DNA of 64,000 bases from Hymenobacter elongatus (lineage in GTDB: Bacteria > Bacteroidota > Bacteroidia > Cytophagales > Hymenobacteraceae), in NCBI RefSeq assembly GCF_004745955.1, contig NZ_SRLD01000030.1, positions 1 through 64,000 of the forward strand. The letters are read 5' to 3'. Shown piece after piece: positions 1 through 7,506 of this stretch (position 1 is the first letter of the stretch; every line of letters starts with the position of its first letter). The position numbers and the translations under genes are program-made. The notes beneath the pieces are model-generated. The model made no database searches and was not told the origin of the DNA. It saw only the letters and a program-made list of their open reading frames with translations.

Positions 1-328
1 AAATGGCGAAAGTTTTTGTTTTGGCGACGAAACTCGGGAATCTGGGCTAAATGCGTCTGTAAGGACATCGGCGAAACGAGGGAAAACCCGAATTTACCCC
101 ACCTGCCTCATAGTGCGGTTAATCTGCAACATCTACGATGTTTCGCCCGATACGCCTTTTTCCATTCGGGACTTGGTGCTGCACTTCCTTGGGGCCGGCC
201 AGGAGAATGAGCTACCCTTACCGCCCGAGTTGCATGTGTAAGGCGGGCATCGTTGGCGCTGGAAGCAACCTGCTACTCGCCTTCTGCCGTACCACTAGTT
301 TCCTCCGGCTTCCACTAACCCCACTTTT
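1..328. other. No gene recognised at the window start
   Basis: Short open frames exist here, but their translations look like no family I know and they overlap one another. The stretch probably holds the promoter of the oxidoreductase that starts at 329; I could not pick a convincing -7/-33 pair. Confidence 0.4.
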
Positions 329-1891
329 ATGCAGCGTACTTCCGCTTCCACGCAATCATCCTGGCTGGGCACGGGTCCGGCACTCCCCACGTTTCCAGCC
401 CTCACCCAAAACACCCAGACCGATGTAGTAGTGGTGGGTGGCGGTATTGCCGGCCTCACCACGGCCTACCTGCTGCTGCGCGAAGGCAAAAAGGTAATAG
501 TGCTGGAAAGCGGCGAGCTGGGCAGCGGCGAAACCGGCCGCACGACGGCCCACCTTTCCAACGCCCTCGATGATGGCTACACGCGCCTGGAGCAGCTCTT
601 TGGCGAGAAGGGAGCCCGGCTGGCCGCCGAAAGCCACGGCAGCGCCATCGAGCAGATCGAAAAAATAGTGCGGGAGGAAAAAATTAACTGCGACTTCACC
701 CGCCTCGACGGCTACCTGTTTCTGCCCAAAGACGGCAAGCCCAAAGAGCTGGACGACGAGCTGGCGGCGGCCCACCGCGCCGGTCTCACCGGAGTGCAGC
801 GCCTGGCCGACTCGCCGACCAAAGGTTTCCGGACCGGTGAATGCCTGGTATTTCCCAATCAGGGCCAGTTCCACATTCTCAAATACCTGCATGGTTTGAC
901 GGAGGCCATACTTGGGCGGAAAGGGCAGATTTTCACCAACTCCCACGTAACGGAGGTGAAAGGCGGGGCCGAAGCCACGGTGACGGTGGCTACCGGGGCC
1001 ACCGTAACGGCCAAAGCCATTGTGATGGCGACCAATACGCCCGTCAACGACCGGGTGGTGATGCACACCAAGCAGGCCTCGTACCGCAGCTATGTTATCG
1101 GGGCCCGGATTCCGAAAGGCTCGGTTACGCTGGCGCTGTACTGGGATACGCCCGAGCCGTACCACTACATCCGGTTGCAGGAAGTGAAAGAAGGGCCGCG
1201 CGGCGGCACGACCAATTATGACTTGCTGCTGGTAGGCGGCGAAGACCACAAAACCGGCCAGGGGAACCCCGAGGAAAGTCTGCGTTGCCTGGAAGAATGG
1301 ACGCGGGAGCATTTCCCCATGATTCAGAGCGTGGACTACCGCTGGTCGGGGCAGGTGCAGGAACCGGCCGACAGCCTGGGTTACGCCGGCCCCAACCCGC
1401 TCGACCAGGAAAATGTGTACATCATCACCGGCGACTCGGGCCACGGCATGACCCACGGCACGCTCGGGGCCCTGATTATTACCGACCTGATTACAGGCCG
1501 CCAAAACCCCTGGGCGGAGCTCTACGACCCCGGCCGCGTGACCCTGAAACCGGCTTCAGCCTACGAATTCGTGCGCGAAAACCTGAACGTGGTGCTTGAA
1601 TACACCGAGCTGCTGACCGGTGGCGACGTAGCGAGGGAGGAGGAAATCAAGCCCGGCAGCGGGGCCGTGCTGCGCGAGGGCATCACGAAGGTGGCCGTGT
1701 ACCGCGACGAGCAGGGCCAGACCCACAAGTGCTCGGCCATCTGCCCCCATCTGGGCTGCGTGGTGCATTGGAACGAGCTGGAAAAAAGCTGGGATTGTCC
1801 CTGCCACGGCTCCCGCTTCGACGCGTTGGGCAAGCTGCTCATCGGCCCTGCCAATAGCGACCTGACTCCGTTACAGGCACCGGCCGGGTAA
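329..1891 (+). CDS. FAD-dependent oxidoreductase with C-terminal Rieske [2Fe-2S] domain
   Basis: A 520-residue protein of two parts. The N-terminal part is a DadA/glycine-oxidase-like flavoprotein: a Rossmann FAD motif (VVVGGGIAGLTTAYLL) lies near residues 33-48, followed by a glutamate-ending strand (VIVLESG) and the ETGRTTAHLS segment typical of Rieske-fused members. The C-terminal ~75 residues are a Rieske domain, with CPHLGC around residues 472-477 and CPCHGS around 490-495, giving the C-x-H...C-x2-H ligand set. There is no signal peptide, so it is probably cytoplasmic. Family members are predicted to oxidise an amine or similar substrate and pass electrons through the iron-sulphur cluster; the substrate cannot be read from sequence. 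ATG at 329 is the first start in frame and leaves a short N-terminal tail before the FAD motif. It stands alone on the plus strand. Confidence 0.9.
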   Translation: MQRTSASTQSSWLGTGPALPTFPALTQNTQTDVVVVGGGIAGLTTAYLLLREGKKVIVLESGELGSGETGRTTAHLSNALDDGYTRLEQLFGEKGARLAAESHGSAIEQIEKIVREEKINCDFTRLDGYLFLPKDGKPKELDDELAAAHRAGLTGVQRLADSPTKGFRTGECLVFPNQGQFHILKYLHGLTEAILGRKGQIFTNSHVTEVKGGAEATVTVATGATVTAKAIVMATNTPVNDRVVMHTKQASYRSYVIGARIPKGSVTLALYWDTPEPYHYIRLQEVKEGPRGGTTNYDLLLVGGEDHKTGQGNPEESLRCLEEWTREHFPMIQSVDYRWSGQVQEPADSLGYAGPNPLDQENVYIITGDSGHGMTHGTLGALIITDLITGRQNPWAELYDPGRVTLKPASAYEFVRENLNVVLEYTELLTGGDVAREEEIKPGSGAVLREGITKVAVYRDEQGQTHKCSAICPHLGCVVHWNELEKSWDCPCHGSRFDALGKLLIGPANSDLTPLQAPAG

Positions 1892-1910
1892 CTTTCGGGG
1901 CCAAAAAGCC

Positions 1911-2585
1911 TTACAACACGCCAGCCAGCCCGCTGATGCTGAGGGCCACCACGGCCGTATTGAAGCCAAACCACAGGATGCCGTGCAGCAGCGCCAGCCG
2001 CCGCAGCGGCCGCCCGCTGATGCTGATATCGGCCGTTTGGGCCGTCATGCTCACCACGAAGGAGAAGTAGGCGAAATCGAGGTAATCGGGCGGCTCCGGC
2101 CCCGGAAACTCCAGGCCACCGGTATCGCCGTGGGTAGCGGCATCGTAGTAGAGGTGGGCGTAGCGGAGCGTGAATACATACCGTGTGGACCAGCAGCCAG
2201 GCAATGGCCACGGCCGCCACGGCCAGGCCAATGGGCAGCTTCAGCTCGGCCTGGCCCAGCGCGTGTACCGAACTGAGCAGCAGCACCGCCAGCAGGCTGC
2301 CCAGCGCGGCCACTACCACAAAGACGAAGGAGAGCAACCGGCTGGCATCTTCCCGCCGGGCCGTGTCACGGATATGGCCGACATCGGCCGTGGTAATGGC
2401 CGCCCAGATCAGCAGCAGCGAGGTGAGCCCGAAGGCACCCAGGCAGCTACTACGCGGGCAGCGGGCGGCATAGCAGCGGAGAGCAGCCCCCAGGCCGCCG
2501 CGCCCAGCCCAAGCGCCAGCCCCAGGCGGGTGAGGGCCGAAAGCTGGCCGGTGCGGTGGATAAGGCGAAAAACAACGGACGACAT
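1911..2585 (-). pseudogene. DUF1345 membrane protein, broken by two frameshifts
   Basis: Three reading frames on the minus strand join into one DUF1345-like protein. The N-terminus starts at 2585 (MSSVVFRLIHRTG) and runs to about VVAAW near 2440. The middle (FGLTSLLLIWAA, then RREDASRLLSFVFVVVAA) is in a second frame. The C-terminus (FTLRYAHLYYD, PDYLDFAYFSF, ALLHGILWFGFNT), ending at the stop at 1911, is in a third. The first break is explained by one missing base in a W-D-A-F context near 2437. The second is explained by a tandem duplication of GTAT near 2190; removing one GTAT restores VHTVFTLRYAH. Members are multi-pass membrane proteins of unknown function. Either the gene is decayed or the assembly has two indel errors. 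Confidence 0.75.
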
Positions 2586-2678
2586 AGGCAGCAGCTAAGC
2601 CCCAAAAGTGCGCAATTAAACAGGGAATGCGCGGGAGCTACGGCACCGGAAACCGTTCCGGGTGGGGCAGCTTTTTTG

Positions 2679-3998
2679 TTACTCTGCCTTACTGGCTGCC
2701 CCAAACCAGATGATGAAGGCCGTGGTGCCGGCCGGGGTGGTTTCGAGGCTGAAGGTGAAGTCGTGTTGCAAGAGAATGTCGCGAATCATGGTGAGACCGA
2801 TGCCCTGCCCGTCGCGCTTGGTGCTGAAAAACGGTGTAAACAGCCGGCGCTGCACCTCGGGCGCGATGCCCGCCCCGTCGTCTTCGATGCGCAGCAGGGG
2901 CGGGTCGAGGCTGGTACGAATGGTTAGGTTGCCATCCTCGCCGATGGCCTCCAGCGCATTCTTGACGATGTTGAGCACGGCCTGCTCGATCTGCTGAACG
3001 TCCAGATTCACCCGCAGCGGCTCGGGGGCCAGGTGCCAGTGCCAGGCAATGCGACGTTTCTCACTCTGCACCAGCATGAGGCGGTGAATGGAGCGCACCA
3101 ACTCATGCACGTCGCAGGGGCGGCGCGTGGGCGGCGGCAGGCGTACCAGGTCGGCGAAGTTGGCAATGAAGTTGGCTAGGTGAGTATTGCGATTGATGGA
3201 GACTTCCAGGGCCTCCGCGAAGTCGGTTTGGTCATCGGGGCGCAGCTGCGGGGTGTAGTGGCCGAAGCTTTGCAGAATGGAGTTGATGGCCCCGATGGAG
3301 TTGTTGATTTCGTGCGACATCATCCGGATCAGCTTCTCGTAGGCCTGCTTTTCCTGCCGAATCAACTCCTGGGTCAGCTCCTCCAGCATAATGAAGTTGC
3401 GGGTGAAGCCCCGGTCGAGGAAATGGGAGCAGTGCGCCCGGTAGGTCTGGATGCCCGAGAGCTGCACCACCTGGGGCTGGCCGGCCCGCAGCGTGCCCAG
3501 CACCGTGCCCCACTCACCGGGCAGCGCGGCGGGCAGCTGCTTCAGCAGCTGGGCCTGGGGCAGGCGCAGGCACCGCTCCGCGGCGGGGTTGGCGGCCTCA
3601 ATACGGCCATCAAAATCGAGCAGCAGGATGCCCGCCGGTGAGGCCTGAATCAGCCGTTCGAGCAGGTAGCTTTTCTCGTGCTGGGTGATGCGCTCCTGCC
3701 GCAGCTCGTCAATCATGTGGTTGTAGACAGTGATGAGCTGGTCCATTTCGCGCTGGCCCACGGGCACGAACTTCATGGAGAAGTCCTTGGCCCGAATGGC
3801 TTCCGTACCCGCCGCTATCAACTGAAACGGCCGCACGAAGCCCCGGTAGAGCTGCACGGTGAGCACAATGGAAACGAGCAGCAGCATTTCGGTGGCCACA
3901 AACAGCACCGCATTGGAGCGCATCATCTGTGCGGCCAGCGCAATGAGCACGCCGTGAATGATGATGACAAACAGCAGGAATTTGACGCGTAGGGTCAT
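2679..3998 (-). CDS. Sensor histidine kinase, NtrY-like, partner of the sigma-54 activator upstream
   Basis: A membrane histidine kinase of about 439 residues. The preferred start is the ATG at 3998 (MTLRVKFLLFVIIIHG), placing the first membrane helix at the N-terminus; an in-frame ATG at 4052 would add 18 non-membrane residues reaching into a repeat. A second helix (EMLLLVSIVLTVQLY) and a HAMP-like linker follow. A PAS-like segment (PAGILLLDFDGRIEAANPAA) precedes the H-box MMSHEINNSIG (His about residue 229), the N-box LNIVKNALEAIG, and G-boxes EDDGAGIAP and GQGIGLTM. The N after HEI is typical of NtrY/NtrB-type kinases. It lies directly downstream of the activator gene, but a 570-bp repeat-bounded element separates the two. 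Its input signal is unknown; the operon context suggests envelope or export stress. Confidence 0.9.
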   Translation of the reverse strand: MTLRVKFLLFVIIIHGVLIALAAQMMRSNAVLFVATEMLLLVSIVLTVQLYRGFVRPFQLIAAGTEAIRAKDFSMKFVPVGQREMDQLITVYNHMIDELRQERITQHEKSYLLERLIQASPAGILLLDFDGRIEAANPAAERCLRLPQAQLLKQLPAALPGEWGTVLGTLRAGQPQVVQLSGIQTYRAHCSHFLDRGFTRNFIMLEELTQELIRQEKQAYEKLIRMMSHEINNSIGAINSILQSFGHYTPQLRPDDQTDFAEALEVSINRNTHLANFIANFADLVRLPPPTRRPCDVHELVRSIHRLMLVQSEKRRIAWHWHLAPEPLRVNLDVQQIEQAVLNIVKNALEAIGEDGNLTIRTSLDPPLLRIEDDGAGIAPEVQRRLFTPFFSTKRDGQGIGLTMIRDILLQHDFTFSLETTPAGTTAFIIWFGAASKAE

Positions 3999-4030
3999 AG
4001 AGGAAGACTGGGCAGCTAGAGCTACAAAGC

Positions 4031-4600
4031 TAGTTCCCCTCCTTAGTTTCAAGGAGGGGTTAGGAGTGGTTTACTAGAGCTACAGCATCCGGCCCCGAAT
4101 TAAACACCACCGCAATTGCCGTCAAAACTCCGTCCAGCTGTTCCAGCACCAGCCTGTTCTCAAACCGCAGCACCCGCAGCCCCAGCCCATTCAAATAAGC
4201 CGTCCGCTCCACGTCATTGGCCTCGCCGCTGACGCTGAAATGCCCCGCGCCATCCAGCTCCACGACCAGCCTTTCGGCCGGGCAGTAGAAATCGACGATG
4301 TAGGAGCCGATGCCGTGCTGGCGGCGGAACTTGCTGCCAGCCAGCTGGCTCCGCTGCAACGCCCGCCAAAGGGTTGCTTCGGCTGGGGTGAGATGATTAC
4401 GTAATTGTTGGCGGTGGTCTTTCTGGCTCGGGTGGTTATAGATGGGTTATGGCATTGTGGATAGTTTTAGGTGGTTCAGACTACTCGTTCTGTCGTTTCA
4501 ACCACCCCCGACATGGGAGACCCGAAAAGCCTGACGCTACTTGTTCAATGAGTGAACCACCCCTAGCCCCTCCTTGAAAAAAGGAGGGAAACTAGCTTCC
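4031..4600. mobile_element. Repeat-bounded DUF559 nuclease element inserted between activator and kinase genes
   Basis: The two ends are inverted copies of a ~43-bp sequence. The left end (4031-4073) reads TAGTT, then a 9-bp perfect hairpin (CCCCTCCTT at 4036-4044, AAGGAGGGG at 4051-4059), then TTAGGAGTGGTT. The right end (about 4549-4597) read on the minus strand is CTAGTTT, CCCTCCTT, a loop, AAGGAGGGG, CTAGGGGTGGTT. Between them lies a DUF559 gene whose last codons are inside the left repeat. Next to the right end, the motif GTGGTT...CAAGTAG occurs again as a degraded second copy (about 4465-4510), sharing GTGGTTGAAAYGACAGAA with the short element at 62750. No clear target duplication is visible because both flanks are rich in CTAG and AGCT. 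There is no transposase, so mobilisation in trans or repair-driven insertion is inferred. Confidence 0.6.
4060..4443 (-). CDS. DUF559 (Vsr-like fold) endonuclease-domain protein, start codon unclear
   Basis: The frame encodes a DUF559 domain of about 125 residues. The N-terminal helix HLTPAEATLWRALQ is followed by FRRQHGIGSYIVDFYC, then LVVELDGAGHF and GLRVLRFEN. This is the usual DUF559 order, in which the D of VDF and the E-x-D of VELDG are the presumed PD-(D/E)XK-like catalytic residues. The family resembles the Vsr mismatch endonuclease fold, but a biochemical activity is not established for most members. The frame is open from 4446 down, yet no ATG, GTG or TTG precedes the conserved N-terminal helix; the first in-frame TTG (4359) would remove it. 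Either a rare ATC start at 4443 is used or the gene has lost its start. The stop lies in the left terminal repeat of the enclosing element. Confidence 0.65.
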   Translation of the reverse strand: MYNHPSQKDHRQQLRNHLTPAEATLWRALQRSQLAGSKFRRQHGIGSYIVDFYCPAERLVVELDGAGHFSVSGEANDVERTAYLNGLGLRVLRFENRLVLEQLDGVLTAIAVVFNSGPDAVALVNHS

Positions 4601-4632
4601 TAGCTCCTTGCAGCTTTCTAGCTTTCTGGCCC

Positions 4633-6015
4633 TCACTGCGCGGCGTCGAAGGGAATGGCATATTTCTCCAGCCGCCGGTACAGCGCCCCGCGGCTCAGGC
4701 CCAGGGCTTTGGCCACGCGGCTCACGTTGCCGGCGTAGAATTCCATCGACTTGCGGATCATCTGCACCTCTACTTCTTCCAGCGTCATCGAGCCCACGGG
4801 CGGCAGCTCGCCGGGCGCGGCCGTTTTCACGGACGCTTTGGTAAACTGGGCCTGGAAGTCGTCGGGGCTCAGCTCATCCTTACCGCTGACGAGCACGGCG
4901 CGCTCCACCAGGTTTTTCAGCTCCCGGATGTTGCCCGCCAGCGGCAGCTCGCGCAGCCAGTGCAGGGCCTTGGTGCCCACTTTCAGCGACGGGCGGTTGT
5001 AGGTGGTGCGCAGGTTGCTCACGAAGTGGTTTACCAGCAGCGGAATATCGTCGGGCCGCTCGCGCAGGGCGGGCAGGCGCACGGTTATCAGGTTGATGCG
5101 GTAGTAGAGGTCTTCGCGGAAACGGCCCTCGCGCACCAGCTCGGCCAGGTTGCGGTTGGTGGCGCAAATCACCCGGATATCGAGGCTGCGGGCGCGGCTG
5201 TCGCCGAGCACCTCGTAGGTGCGGTCCTGCAGCACGCGCAGCAGCTTCACCTGGCTACCCATATCCAGCTCCCCTATTTCATCCAGAAAAATGGTGCCTT
5301 TGTTGGCCAGCTCGAAGCGGCCCACCCGGTCGGCTTTGGCATCGGTGAAGGCGCCGCGCCGGTGGCCAAACATCTCACTCTCAAACAGCGAAGCCGAAAT
5401 TCCGCCCAGGTTCACCTTCACAAACGGCCGGTCGCGGCGGTGGCTGTTCTGGTGAATGGCCTCGGCAATGAGCTCCTTGCCCGTGCCGCTTTCGCCTTCT
5501 ATCAGCACCGAGGCATCGGTGGCAGCCACCTGGCCCACGTGGCGCAGCACGTGCAGCAGCTGGCCGTCGGCCCCGATGATGTTGCGAAAGTTGAACTGCC
5601 GGTCCAGGTCGCGGCGGCTGAGAGCGGTGCCGGTTTCGGCGGGGCGCTCCTGCAGGCTCAGGATGGTGCGGATGGTCTGGAGCAGGGAGTCATTGTTCCA
5701 GGGCTTGGTCACGAACTCGGCGGCCCCGGCCTTGATGCCTTCCACGGCCAGCGTGATGGAGCCCCAGCCGGTTATCAGAATCACGGGCACCTGCGGGGCT
5801 ACCTCCTTCACCTGGCCCAGCAGGCGCAGGCCATCGTGGCCGGAGGTATCCAGCGAGTAATTCATGTCCATCAGCACCAGGGCCGGGGGCGCGGTGCGTA
5901 CCAGGTGCAGCGCCTCCTCGGGGGTGGCCACGCCTTTGGTAGCGTAGCCGGCCTGCTTGAGCAGCAGCCCCAGCGACGTCCGGATGGCCAGGTCATCATC
6001 AACAATAAGAATCAT
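4633..6015 (-). CDS. Sigma-54-dependent response regulator, NtrC family
   Basis: A 460-residue activator. The receiver domain (residues 1-120) has MILIVDDD, phospho-acceptor D50 (LVLMDMNYS) and K104 (FVTKPWN). The AAA+ domain has Walker A GESGTGKE (174-181), the sigma-54 contact loop as GAFTDA (221-226) instead of GAFTGA, Walker B GTIFLDEI and LYYRINLITVRLPALRERPDD. The C-terminal Fis-type helix-turn-helix is NVSRVAKALGLSRGALYRRLEKY. The ATG at 6015 gives a receiver of normal length; upstream in-frame codons run into a repeat array and are rejected. It follows two permease genes and precedes the kinase gene, from which an inserted element separates it. By context it is the likely activator of the two sigma-54-type promoters at 10225 and 13855. 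Confidence 0.95.
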   Translation of the reverse strand: MILIVDDDLAIRTSLGLLLKQAGYATKGVATPEEALHLVRTAPPALVLMDMNYSLDTSGHDGLRLLGQVKEVAPQVPVILITGWGSITLAVEGIKAGAAEFVTKPWNNDSLLQTIRTILSLQERPAETGTALSRRDLDRQFNFRNIIGADGQLLHVLRHVGQVAATDASVLIEGESGTGKELIAEAIHQNSHRRDRPFVKVNLGGISASLFESEMFGHRRGAFTDAKADRVGRFELANKGTIFLDEIGELDMGSQVKLLRVLQDRTYEVLGDSRARSLDIRVICATNRNLAELVREGRFREDLYYRINLITVRLPALRERPDDIPLLVNHFVSNLRTTYNRPSLKVGTKALHWLRELPLAGNIRELKNLVERAVLVSGKDELSPDDFQAQFTKASVKTAAPGELPPVGSMTLEEVEVQMIRKSMEFYAGNVSRVAKALGLSRGALYRRLEKYAIPFDAAQ

Positions 6016-6096
6016 AGGGCGAAAATCAGGCTTAAAGTAACGCATAGTCCCGCACCAACGCCGGACGCCGCCCAGCAAGCAGGCAGCAACCCGACA

Positions 6097-6256
6097 CCGG
6101 TTCACCTCGGACCTAAACCAGTTTGGGGCGGACCCGAACTGGTTTAGGTCCGAGGTGAACCGGTTGGCAAATGACCCGAACTGGTTCGGGTTAGAGGCGA
6201 ACCAGTTGGCAAATGACCCGAACTGGTTCGGATCAGAGGCGAACTGGTTGGCCAGT
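6097..6256. repeat. Palindromic tandem array between permease and activator genes
   Basis: A 27-bp perfect inverted repeat (6097-6123 and 6137-6163, 13-nt spacer) is overlapped by a tandem array with a ~42-bp period (6131-6172, 6173-6214, then a partial unit from 6215). Each unit begins GACCCGAACTGGTT and includes the imperfect palindrome CCGAAC-TG-GTTCGG. No T-run follows the large hairpin on either strand, so it is not a standard terminator. It covers most of the 271 bp upstream of the activator start. A row of operator sites or a structured leader is possible; both are inference. Confidence 0.75.
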
Positions 6257-6286
6257 TTGGCTAACCAGTTTGGGTCGGACCCGAAC

Positions 6287-7480
6287 TCAGTCTTCGCGCA
6301 GCGACACGGCCGGCAGAATACCAGCGGCAATCCGGCTGGGCTGAAACGCGCACACCGCCGTCAGGACGTACACGAGCATGGTGGCCAGGGCAATGGCCAG
6401 CAGGTATACTTCGGGGTCCAGGCCGAAAACGCCCAGCAGCGGAAACTGCACGGCCAGCAGCAGCCCTCCAAACACGCCCAGGGTGGTCACCACCAGCATT
6501 TCGCCCAGAAACTGCCCGCTGATGCTGTTGCCGGTAGCGCCCAGGGCCCGGCGCAGCCCAATCTCCGCTTTACGCTGGCTGATGTTGTACCACAACACGC
6601 CAAACAGCCCCAGAGCCACGTTGATAATCAGGAACAGGCCCACCAAAGCCAGGGCCACCAGTGGGGTCAGCATCACCTTCATTTTGTCTTGGCGGTTTTC
6701 TTCCAGCGTAGTCATGTTGGCCTTCCAGCCTTTGGTTACGCGGGCTATCTTGCGCACCAGCTGCTGTTCCAGCACCGCGCCACTGCCGGCCTGCACCTGA
6801 ATCAGCAGCAGCGGATCTTCCCGGGAGCCGATGCGGGTGTCCCCCTGCAGCACGCGCCGGCAGAAGATGGCGGGCTCGTTGGCGGCAAAGTCGCTCCCGG
6901 AGCGGTAGGTATCCACGAGGCCCACAATCAGCCACTCCTCCGGGGTCCGGGTATTGGTCAGCACTTTGCCCACGGGCGACTCGCTACCGAACAGCGACTC
7001 GGCAAACTTGCGGTTGACGACCACGGGCGTGCGGCGCGCGCCATCGTCGCGCCTGTCGAACCACCGCCCCTCTACTGCCTTCAGGCCCAGCACCCGCGCC
7101 AGCTCATCGTCGGCATCGTAGCGCTCCGTCAGCGGCCCCTGCTTGCCCTTGTAGTGGTACTCGTCGGTATTCATGTTGTTGAAGGAAAAAGGCGTGTTGT
7201 CGCTGGTCTGGGTGACGGCCACCACGCCGGGCGTACCGCGCAGCTCCTGCAGCAGCAGCAGAAACGTACCGTTGCGGTCGGTGGTGTCTAGGCCGGGAGT
7301 CACCCGCGACTCCCACACGTTGGCCGATTCAAAGCCCATGGGCTGGCGGTAGTTATAGTAGTTGCTGACCAGCAGCACGCTCACCACGAACAGCACGAAA
7401 AACGACAGCAGAATTTCGGTGATGAGCAGAAAGTTGGACCGCTTCCGGTTCCAGATCAGAATGAAGATGTGACGTATCAT
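6287..7480 (-). CDS. ABC transporter permease, MacB/FtsX type (second of two)
   Basis: A 397-residue permease. An N-terminal helix (ILLSFFVLFVVSVLLVSNYY) is followed by a ~220-residue periplasmic domain with VVVNRKFAESLFG, typical of MacB periplasmic core domains. Three C-terminal helices follow, including the FtsX-type segment RKAEIGLRRALGATGNSISGQFLGE. It ends in the motif SRIAAGILPAVSLRED. It follows the first permease after a 26-bp gap and should form a heterodimer with it, powered by the ATPase at 9386-10129. With the HlyD/TolC pair encoded at 11.1-13.8 kb this would make a tripartite exporter. Substrate is unknown; family members export peptides, antibiotics or lipids. Confidence 0.9.
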   Translation of the reverse strand: MIRHIFILIWNRKRSNFLLITEILLSFFVLFVVSVLLVSNYYNYRQPMGFESANVWESRVTPGLDTTDRNGTFLLLLQELRGTPGVVAVTQTSDNTPFSFNNMNTDEYHYKGKQGPLTERYDADDELARVLGLKAVEGRWFDRRDDGARRTPVVVNRKFAESLFGSESPVGKVLTNTRTPEEWLIVGLVDTYRSGSDFAANEPAIFCRRVLQGDTRIGSREDPLLLIQVQAGSGAVLEQQLVRKIARVTKGWKANMTTLEENRQDKMKVMLTPLVALALVGLFLIINVALGLFGVLWYNISQRKAEIGLRRALGATGNSISGQFLGEMLVVTTLGVFGGLLLAVQFPLLGVFGLDPEVYLLAIALATMLVYVLTAVCAFQPSRIAAGILPAVSLRED

Positions 7481-7506
7481 GGCGTGGGGTATTACTCGGT
7501 TCAGGA

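Noticed and set aside
356..1504. 382-codon minus-strand frame across the FAD-Rieske gene
   Set aside because: Antisense shadow; the sense strand carries FAD and Rieske motifs.
4359..4359. TTG at 4359 as the true start of the DUF559 gene
   Set aside because: It would remove the conserved HLTPAEATLWRALQ helix that is in frame just upstream.
4960..6147. 395-codon plus-strand frame across the sigma-54 activator
   Set aside because: Antisense to the activator; composition is a shadow of its codons and no motif is seen.
6097..6256. CRISPR-like array
   Set aside because: Units are contiguous, with no spacers of unique sequence, and there are no cas genes nearby.
6016..6330. N-terminal extension of the activator rich in NQFGSFANWF
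   Set aside because: It is only the tandem repeat read in frame. The receiver domain begins normally at 6015.
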